A stretch of DNA of 57,113 bases, taken from positions 3,652,124 through 3,709,236 of the forward strand of contig CP070697.1 of NCBI GenBank assembly GCA_020353555.1. The letters run 5' to 3'. How positions within the stretch are numbered: position 1 is the first letter of the stretch; every line of letters begins with the position of its first letter. The stretch is from Desulfobacterales bacterium (GTDB lineage Bacteria > Desulfobacterota > Desulfobacteria > Desulfobacterales > G020353555). A program made the translations under genes and the position numbers. The notes beneath the pieces were generated by a model. That model was not told the origin of the DNA. It saw only the letters and a program-made list of their open reading frames with translations, and searched no databases. This document shows positions 51,687 to 57,113 of this stretch, piece after piece.

Positions 51687-51757
51687 GATTGGCGCCTGCG
51701 CGTATCCGGGCCGAGCTAACCTGGGGCTTCACCGGCGCGGCATCTGGGCCTCGATTT

Positions 51758-52057
51758 TTATTCGCCGTAACCGCCCACCTCGATTTTTTCCAGCGAGCCC
51801 TCTGCGAATGTAAGATAGTAAAAAAACTCCGTCGGACCGAAATTGTAAGTCCACTGCTCAAAACCGGCGCCTGACCCCGGGGTGATCCGCGTGGGCTCAC
51901 CACATTTCACTCTAACATCGAACTGAGTGTCCCCAACGGATACGATTTCGGTGCCGCATTGCATATCGGCCGCCGAATCCAAAGCCCTGGCAGGGTAATG
52001 TAAAATAGATACGGCAAGCAGTGTCAGCAAGATGATCCCGTAAGCCCTTTTTTGCAT
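51758..52057 (-). CDS. DUF2845 small exported protein
   Basis: The start at 52057 (MQKRAYGIIL) follows GAGGAGG; the long frame above it is not used. The protein has 99 residues: a signal peptide (ILLTLLAVSILHYPARA) and a mature domain with MQCGTEIVSVGDTQFDVRVK and CGEPTRI, the paired CGxxxVxxGxxxxxVxxxCGEP pattern of DUF2845. The two cysteines may form a disulfide. WTYNFGPTEFFYYLTFAEG and IEVGGYG complete a beta-rich fold. Function is unknown. It probably shares a message with epmA. Confidence 0.82.
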   Translation of the reverse strand: MQKRAYGIILLTLLAVSILHYPARALDSAADMQCGTEIVSVGDTQFDVRVKCGEPTRITPGSGAGFEQWTYNFGPTEFFYYLTFAEGSLEKIEVGGYGE

Positions 52058-52473
52058 TTTTTTTGGCCTCCTCTGGTGCGAATCCCTTGAAAAAACGTTC
52101 GACCCAATTACATTAAGCATCGATATGTTTCGGTCAGTTAGGGCACGTCGCCGGCGCCACGGCCTTGGTCGGAGCAGGCCGACCGTTGGAGGCACCGGTA
52201 GGGTTGAAGGTCAAATATCCAATGGGAATCGTCATGGGAATCGATAAACGCTTGTGTTTTCCCGTCAGGGAGTTTAGAAGAATATACTTGCCAAGTAAAG
52301 TAGTGCCGCCGGATGGTTTGTAAAGGGCTCCCGACGGCGTCCCGGGTTGCCCGGACGCTTCTATTTTTGAGTTTGGATTCAATGCGCTCAACCGTTGCAG
52401 CGGCAGCGCTGTGAAGAGGCGGATAAGATCCATCGGGCGTAAGAACTCCCGCAGGGCAAAAGGAGGTTTTGGT
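52058..52473. other. Divergent intergenic region
   Basis: About 415 bases lie between the leftward DUF2845 and the rightward Hsp20 gene. A minus-strand open frame at 52134-52529 runs through most of it and over the Hsp20 start, but it has no ribosome binding site or recognisable domain and is not accepted. No sigma-32-type element could be assigned with confidence. Confidence 0.45.
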
Positions 52474-52920
52474 ATGACCGAACTGACCTTATGGAAAAAA
52501 CAGGAAATCGAGAAACTGAGAAGAGACATGGATCTTCTCTTTCGACGCTTTCGCCGGGGTTTCGGCGTGCCCCGGGCTTTATTGGAAGCGGCCGAATCAT
52601 TCGCCGTGGATCTGTCGGAAACCGAGAATTCGCTGATCCTGAGGGTGGAGGTTCCGGGCTTAAAACCCGAGGATATTCAAGTCACCGTGACCGAGGATAC
52701 CCTGACCCTAAAAGGGGAGACCAGGGAGCGTCGGGTTGAAAAAGGTGAAACCTATCAGCGGGTCGAAAAAAGATCCCAGTCTTTCTCACGCACCCTGACC
52801 CTGCCCTGCCGCGTATTAACGGATGAGGTCAAGGCGACCTATAAGGATGACATCTTGCAGATCGTTTTGCCCAAATGCAAGCCCCAAGAGGCCCGCGGGA
52901 TCACGATCGAAGTCCGCTAA
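52474..52920 (+). CDS. Hsp20/alpha-crystallin small heat shock protein
   Basis: From the ATG at 52474, which follows AAAGGAGG, the protein has 148 residues. Small heat shock proteins hold unfolding proteins as oligomers without ATP. The alpha-crystallin domain spans about 43-148: FAVDLSETENSLILRVEVPG and LKPEDIQVTVTEDTLTLKGE, then SFSRTLTLPCRVLTDEVKAT with DDILQIVLPK. The N-terminal arm is short and Arg-rich (LFRRFRRGFG). The terminal IxI-type tail is ITIEV. It is followed at 144 bases by a Lon-like protease gene, suggesting one heat-stress unit. Confidence 0.92.
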   Translation: MTELTLWKKQEIEKLRRDMDLLFRRFRRGFGVPRALLEAAESFAVDLSETENSLILRVEVPGLKPEDIQVTVTEDTLTLKGETRERRVEKGETYQRVEKRSQSFSRTLTLPCRVLTDEVKATYKDDILQIVLPKCKPQEARGITIEVR

Positions 52921-53063
52921 CACCCTTGATGCCCGCGCCCGCGAACGCTTCTTCGCCGAAGCCATCGCCCGGGGCGTGCCGTTGCGGATGTCAAAAATCT
53001 CAGTAAAACGGCTTCGGGCGTTATCCCCGTCCGAAGGCGACGGCTGAAACCAAGGAGGAAAAA

Positions 53064-55514
53064 ATGCCCCAGGAAAAACCATCCAACGCCGTTCCGATAG
53101 AAAAACTCAGGTGGCGTCTTGATCCCACCACCCTGTCCTTTGAAACGACGCAAGATCTTCAGCCGTTGCAGGAAATCATCGGCCAGGATCGGGGCGTGCA
53201 GGCCCTGCGATTCGGAATTAACATCGACAAGCCGGGATACAACGTCTTCGTTACCGGCTTGGCGGGCTCGGGTCGGAAGGCGACGGTACAGAAACTGCTC
53301 GAAGAGATGTCGCGCAAAGAACGCGTGCCGGATGACCTTTGCTATGTGAACTGCTTTAAGAATCCCGAAGCCCCCATTTTACTGCGGCTTGCAGGCGGTA
53401 CCGGGGCGGTATTCAAAAAAGATGTCAAGAATCTGGTGGATGCCCTGAAAAAGGAAATACCTCAGCTCTTCGAGAGCCAGGAATACATCAACACCAAGAA
53501 AGAGATCATGGAAACCTATGAGCGTAAGGCCGGCAGCTTTTTCAAGGCCTTGGACCAGAAAGTCAAGGAAGAAGGCTTTACGATTGTGGATGTCCAGGTG
53601 GGCCAATTCAAGCGGCCCGAGGTAATGCCCCTGGTCGATGGCAAACCGGTCCCCATCGACCAGCTCGAAGCGCTGGTCGCCAAGGGCCGGTTTCCCCAGG
53701 CGGAGTTCGATGATTTGAAACAGAAGCAGGCCACGCTGCGCAATCAAATCGACCAGATCTTTCTCGAACTTAGAGATTTGCAGCGCGAGGTGACGCAGAA
53801 AATTGAAAAAATGGACCGCGCGACTTTCATGAAAACCGCCTCCGACCTGGCCGCGACGATCAATGACAAATATAAGAACGACAAGATTAGAAAATATCTG
53901 GAGGAGATGCTGGGCGACATGGCCGATAATCTCAAAATTTTCGGCCCCCCGACTCCGTCGGCGGCCCCCGGTCTTGCCCCTTTGGTCCCCGAAACCGATG
54001 TGTTTCAACCTTACCAGGTCAATTTGATGGTTGACAACAGCCGACGCAAGAGTCCTCCGGTCATCATTGAGGAGTATCCCACCTATCGGAATATTTTCGG
54101 CAGCATCGAGCGGATCGTTGATCGCAGCGGCGTGTGGCGCACGGATTTCAGCAAGATCAAGGCGGGGTCTTTCGTGAAAGCCAACGGCGGCTACCTGGTC
54201 ATCAATCTGCGGGACGCCATCATGGAGCCCGGGGTCTGGCCGGCCCTTAAAAGGGCCCTTAAAAGCAAAAGGCTTGAAATTCAGACCTTTGATCCTTTCT
54301 ACTTTTTCACCACCACCGGTTTGAAACCGGAGCCCATCGAGCTGAACGTCAAAGTAGTGCTGATTGCAGATGCGTTCCTTTACCAGCTCCTCTTGCACTA
54401 TGACGAGGATATCAAGAAGATTTTCAAAGTCCGGGCGGATTTCGACACCGCCATGGATAAAGACGATCGAAGCATTCAACAGTTTGCCCAATTTATCAAA
54501 ATGGCGACGGATGAGGAAAAATTGAAGCCTTTTGACCGGAGCGCCGTGGCCGCCCTGGTGGAGCAGGCCGTCCGCATGACCGGCCGGCAGGAGAAGATCT
54601 CCACCAGTTTTCCAGCCATCACCGATCTTATCCGGGAGGCGGATTTCTGGGCCGGGCAGGAAAATGCGGCCACCGTTGCGGAAAGGCACGTGGACAAGGC
54701 CGTGGAGGCCAAAATCCATCGATCCAGTCTGTTGGAGGAGCAGATCCAGGAGATGATCAATCGCGGGACCCTGATGATTGATGTGGAGGGGGAGATCGTC
54801 GGACAGGTCAACGGTCTGGCGGTTTATTCTCTCGGTGATTACGTGTTCGGGAAACCCTCCCGCATTACCGCTTCCACCTCCATGGGTCGCGCCGGGGTCA
54901 TCAATATCGAGCGGGAGGCCGACCTGTCCGGCAGCACACACAACAAAGGAGTCCTGATTTTGGGCGGATACCTGCGCCAGAAATATGCCCAGGACAAACC
55001 CCTCACCATGAGCGCCAGTATCGCCTTTGAACAGTCCTACAGCGGGGTGGACGGTGACAGCGCCTCCTCGACCGAGATTTATGCGTTGTTGTCCAGCCTG
55101 TCGGAGGTGCCGATCAGACAGAATATCGCCGTTACCGGTTCCGTCAATCAAAAGGGCGAGATCCAGGCCATCGGGGGTGTGAATCAGAAAATCGAGGGGT
55201 TCTTCGATTGCTGCCGGCATAAAGGGCTGAACGGCGACCAGGGGGTCATGATCCCCGCGAGTAACGTTAAAGATCTGATGCTGCGCAAGGATGTGGTGGA
55301 GGCGGTTCGAGCCGCAAGTTTCCATGTTCGCGCCGTAAGAAGCATCGACGAAGGCATTGAAATCCTCACGGGCAAAGCGGCCGGGCGCCAGCAGCCCGAC
55401 GGAACCTATCCGGAAGGCACCATCAATTATCTGGTCGATCGGAAACTCAAGGAACTGGCCGAAGGGCTCAAGAAGTTTGGCGGCGGGCCGGAAACGGAAG
55501 ACAAAAAAAAGTAG
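53064..55514 (+). CDS. Lon-like AAA+ protease (LonB/YcbZ-type)
   Basis: This frame encodes 816 residues after AAGGAGG. It belongs to the Lon-related group without the N-terminal LonA domain. The P-loop region is NVFVTGLAGSGRKATVQ, a Gly-rich variant with RK in place of the usual KT. A coiled-coil insertion (about 190-290) follows. The C-terminal Lon protease domain has the catalytic Ser666 in GVDGDSASS and Lys709 in GGVNQKIEG, spaced 43 residues apart as in E. coli Lon. VPIRQNIAVTGSVNQKGEIQ is the conserved strand between them. It most likely degrades misfolded or specific proteins. The upstream Hsp20 gene fits a proteostasis role. Confidence 0.92.
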   Translation: MPQEKPSNAVPIEKLRWRLDPTTLSFETTQDLQPLQEIIGQDRGVQALRFGINIDKPGYNVFVTGLAGSGRKATVQKLLEEMSRKERVPDDLCYVNCFKNPEAPILLRLAGGTGAVFKKDVKNLVDALKKEIPQLFESQEYINTKKEIMETYERKAGSFFKALDQKVKEEGFTIVDVQVGQFKRPEVMPLVDGKPVPIDQLEALVAKGRFPQAEFDDLKQKQATLRNQIDQIFLELRDLQREVTQKIEKMDRATFMKTASDLAATINDKYKNDKIRKYLEEMLGDMADNLKIFGPPTPSAAPGLAPLVPETDVFQPYQVNLMVDNSRRKSPPVIIEEYPTYRNIFGSIERIVDRSGVWRTDFSKIKAGSFVKANGGYLVINLRDAIMEPGVWPALKRALKSKRLEIQTFDPFYFFTTTGLKPEPIELNVKVVLIADAFLYQLLLHYDEDIKKIFKVRADFDTAMDKDDRSIQQFAQFIKMATDEEKLKPFDRSAVAALVEQAVRMTGRQEKISTSFPAITDLIREADFWAGQENAATVAERHVDKAVEAKIHRSSLLEEQIQEMINRGTLMIDVEGEIVGQVNGLAVYSLGDYVFGKPSRITASTSMGRAGVINIEREADLSGSTHNKGVLILGGYLRQKYAQDKPLTMSASIAFEQSYSGVDGDSASSTEIYALLSSLSEVPIRQNIAVTGSVNQKGEIQAIGGVNQKIEGFFDCCRHKGLNGDQGVMIPASNVKDLMLRKDVVEAVRAASFHVRAVRSIDEGIEILTGKAAGRQQPDGTYPEGTINYLVDRKLKELAEGLKKFGGGPETEDKKK

Positions 55515-55584
55515 CGCGATTCTTTAAAGACGGCATGGGGAAGGTGCAAGGTTTGCGCGTCTTGCCTCCCGGTGCTCGCTTTTT

Positions 55585-56199
55585 CTACCCAAGGGTGGTC
55601 ACAATCATCCGATATTCGCCCTGAAACCATTTTCTTTTTAATAAACGGTTTTCTTTGATTAAAACCCCTTGGTCCTTCAAAAGCGCGAAAAAATCCTTTT
55701 CGTAGGTGACGCTCCCGAAATCGATGCCGGTAACATACTTCAGGTTGGGTTTTATGGCTTCCATCATCCGGAGTCTTTTGGTGTACATGGTTTGAAAAAA
55801 GACAATTTCGCCCCCCGGTTTGATCCAATCTTTCAGGCGCTTCAGCACCAAGCTTTGATCGTTGAAAAGCATGAAACTCATGCTGAAGAAAATAAAATCG
55901 AAAAGGCCTCTCGTCCCCGGTTCGTAAGCTTCCACCGGCTTGCAGTGAATTTCGATATTTTTTTCGAGCGCATATTTTTTGATCAGGCTGTCGCAGTGTT
56001 TCAGATAATTCTGGTTGATATCAATGCCGGTTATCTTTAGATCCTTTGATTTTATCAGGTCGTGAAATTTCTTGATCATGATGCCATTGCCGATGCCCAC
56101 GTCGAGGATAGAGGCATTCTTCGAAAAATGCGCCAAACACGTTTGGTAGCAAAGGTCGGTTACCGATTTGATTAAAATCTGGTATATTTGATTAATCAT
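55585..56199 (-). CDS. Class I SAM-dependent methyltransferase
   Basis: The start at 56199 (MINQIYQILIK) is preferred because the frame above it covers tandem repeats and Ser/Gln-rich text; its ribosome binding site is weak. The 204 residues have motif I SILDVGIGNGIMIKKF, the acidic residue in ITGIDINQNYL, and FDFIFFSMSFMLFNDQSLV and KPGGEIVFFQT in their places. The substrate is unknown. Codons are AT-richer and Lys/Ile-richer than in the flanking genes, which may reflect separate ancestry. It converges with the Lon-like gene, with 70 bases between stops. Confidence 0.8.
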   Translation of the reverse strand: MINQIYQILIKSVTDLCYQTCLAHFSKNASILDVGIGNGIMIKKFHDLIKSKDLKITGIDINQNYLKHCDSLIKKYALEKNIEIHCKPVEAYEPGTRGLFDFIFFSMSFMLFNDQSLVLKRLKDWIKPGGEIVFFQTMYTKRLRMMEAIKPNLKYVTGIDFGSVTYEKDFFALLKDQGVLIKENRLLKRKWFQGEYRMIVTTLG

Positions 56200-56638
56200 G
56201 GCAGGTACCAATCTAATTTCAATCTGTTCCAATCGTGGAATTGATTGAGAGTTTGATTGAGAGTTTGATCGATAGCGAAGATACGGGGTTATACCAATGC
56301 CGGGTAATGGACGCACCCTTTAGTAACATATCTACCCGATAAATGAAAAGAACTATTGATATAATAATTTGGGGCATTTTTATTTTTTGAAAACAGAACA
56401 CCAAATTGCGCCAATTTGCGCGGATTCGGATGAATCTTGCGGCTTATTTGGCTATGGAAGGGCCCAGATTGGAGAATATCCCTCTAATCCGTTTTTCTCT
56501 GGGCCCGATTCTGTAACGCGCTTAAGATCGGATAACAATACGGACACCAAAGCCTAGGGGGAGATCAAGAAGTTGCACCTTGAACGGCCAATTCGGGCAG
56601 TACGCTAGCACCGCCCGGATAAGTCGTGGAGGGTTGGA
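56200..56638. other. Divergent AT-rich intergenic region
   Basis: The region contains a 12-bp tandem repeat at 56243-56266 and an isolated TATAAT at 56360-56365 with no suitable -35. No gene is supported. Confidence 0.5.
56243..56266. repeat. Tandem repeat, 2 x 12 bp
   Basis: The unit GATTGAGAGTTT occurs twice in a row, followed by a partial GATCGA. It explains the repetitive Ser/Gln text (SQSNSQSN) in the open frame above the methyltransferase start. Confidence 0.7.
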
Positions 56639-57113
56639 GTGAAGAAGCGTTTGATCCTGATCGTTTTTCTGGCTTTGCTGTTGGGGGTGGGAGCTCTGGT
56701 CTATTGGGGGCAGCATCAGGAACGTTCGTCCGAGTTGTACTACTCCGGAACCATTGAGGCGACCCAAGCCAACCTGGCCTTTCAGGTGAACGGCCGGGTG
56801 CAAGATGTCCTCGTTGATGAGGGGCACGCCGTGGAAAAGGATCAACCGCTGGCCCGACTCGAACCGGACGAATTGAGCGCACGCTGCGATCAGGCCCGGG
56901 CCGAGATGGTGCGCGCGCAGGCCAACCTGAAACAACTGGAAGCGGTCCTGGAGCTGAATCGCAAAATACTCCCGGCGGAAGTAGAAAGAGCGGAGGCCGC
57001 GGTGAGTTCGCTGCAGTCCCAACTTGCGGAACTCGAAGCAGGCTATCGGAGCCAGGAGGTGGCGCGCGCCCGGCTGGCATTTGAGGAAGCGCGCTTTACC
57101 ATGGAGGAAGCCC
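56639..57113 (+). CDS. HlyD-family membrane fusion protein (partial, cut by window edge)
   Basis: A GTG start at 56639 follows GGAGG by 6 bases. The frame stays open to the window end, giving 158 residues of an incomplete gene. An N-terminal membrane anchor (KKRLILIVFLALLLGVGALV) is followed by LYYSGTIEATQANLAFQVNG and VQDVLVDEGHAVEKDQPLAR, the biotinyl-lipoyl-like half that starts HlyD/MFP proteins. A helical hairpin then begins (QARAEMVRAQANLKQLEAVL; AEAAVSSLQSQLAELEAGYR). Such proteins bridge an inner membrane pump and the outer membrane; ABC transporter genes often follow (YbhG/YhiI-type). The partner would lie outside this window. Confidence 0.88.
   Translation, partial: MKKRLILIVFLALLLGVGALVYWGQHQERSSELYYSGTIEATQANLAFQVNGRVQDVLVDEGHAVEKDQPLARLEPDELSARCDQARAEMVRAQANLKQLEAVLELNRKILPAEVERAEAAVSSLQSQLAELEAGYRSQEVARARLAFEEARFTMEEA

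Noticed and set aside
52134-52529. Minus-strand 131-codon frame over the Hsp20 start
   Set aside because: Overlaps a clear gene on the other strand, has no ribosome binding site and no domain.
53379-55325. 648-codon minus-strand open frame opposite the Lon-like gene
   Set aside because: It is an antisense shadow of a well-supported gene with catalytic residues; such long mirror frames are common in GC-rich coding DNA. The same applies to the long frame opposite tamB at 34711-36276.

Overview
The window looks like chromosomal DNA of an anaerobic Gram-negative bacterium, most likely from the Desulfobacterota (former Deltaproteobacteria). The Gram-negative call rests on directly visible envelope genes: Pal, an OmpA-type lipoprotein, TamA/TamB, HtpX, a BepA-like M48 protease, many lipobox signal peptides and an HlyD-type protein. 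A KamA-type radical SAM enzyme and a small NrdD-like glycyl-radical-domain protein suggest anaerobic life. The phylum is an inference from overall gene style, not from a marker gene. No tRNA, rRNA, CRISPR array or intact insertion sequence was seen.

Layout. 0-6.3 kb: small basic protein, a gene-poor stretch with a 27-bp palindrome and a dispersed palindromic repeat, a structured non-coding region ending in a terminator, then envelope lipoproteins (M48/TPR protease, Pal) and a small exported protein behind a good sigma-54 promoter match. 6.4-13 kb: methyltransferase, class IV aminotransferase, thioredoxin reductase, a multi-pass membrane protein, a Cys-rich miniprotein and HtpX. 13.4-18.6 kb: a PilZ-containing 716-residue protein, a methyltransferase, a five-domain S1 protein, and a stand-alone NrdD C-terminal-like protein with an NrdR-box-like site upstream.

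19-29.3 kb is the most unusual part. Two converging gene sets meet at 23.2 kb. On the plus strand are an unknown 148-residue protein, a threonine-synthase-like PLP enzyme and a QueC-like PP-loop/creatininase fusion. On the minus strand are a lysine 2,3-aminomutase (KamA), two different ATP-grasp ligases and a GNAT-HDAC-GNAT triple fusion. Read together they could make beta-lysine, join it through its carboxylate or an amine, and add and remove acyl groups: a candidate undescribed pathway for a beta-lysine-containing amide or small peptide. Substrates beyond lysine are not visible from sequence.

29.8-42.6 kb: tamA-tamB, a stand-alone CBM48 protein, an acidic protein, alpha-glucan phosphorylase, an OmpA-type lipoprotein and clpX. 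42.6-48.4 kb: a degraded region with a frameshifted RAMP-like fragment and a repeat copy, then a phosphate transport pair (DUF47 protein and PiT), a CaCA exchanger and a decayed ABC exporter. 48.4-57.1 kb: unknown exported proteins, a UPF0316 membrane protein, EpmA (EF-P beta-lysyl ligase) with a DUF2845 protein, Hsp20, a Lon-like AAA protease, a methyltransferase and the start of an HlyD-family protein cut by the window edge. EpmA uses (R)-beta-lysine, so the window holds both a likely beta-lysine maker and a beta-lysine user, about 21 kb apart.
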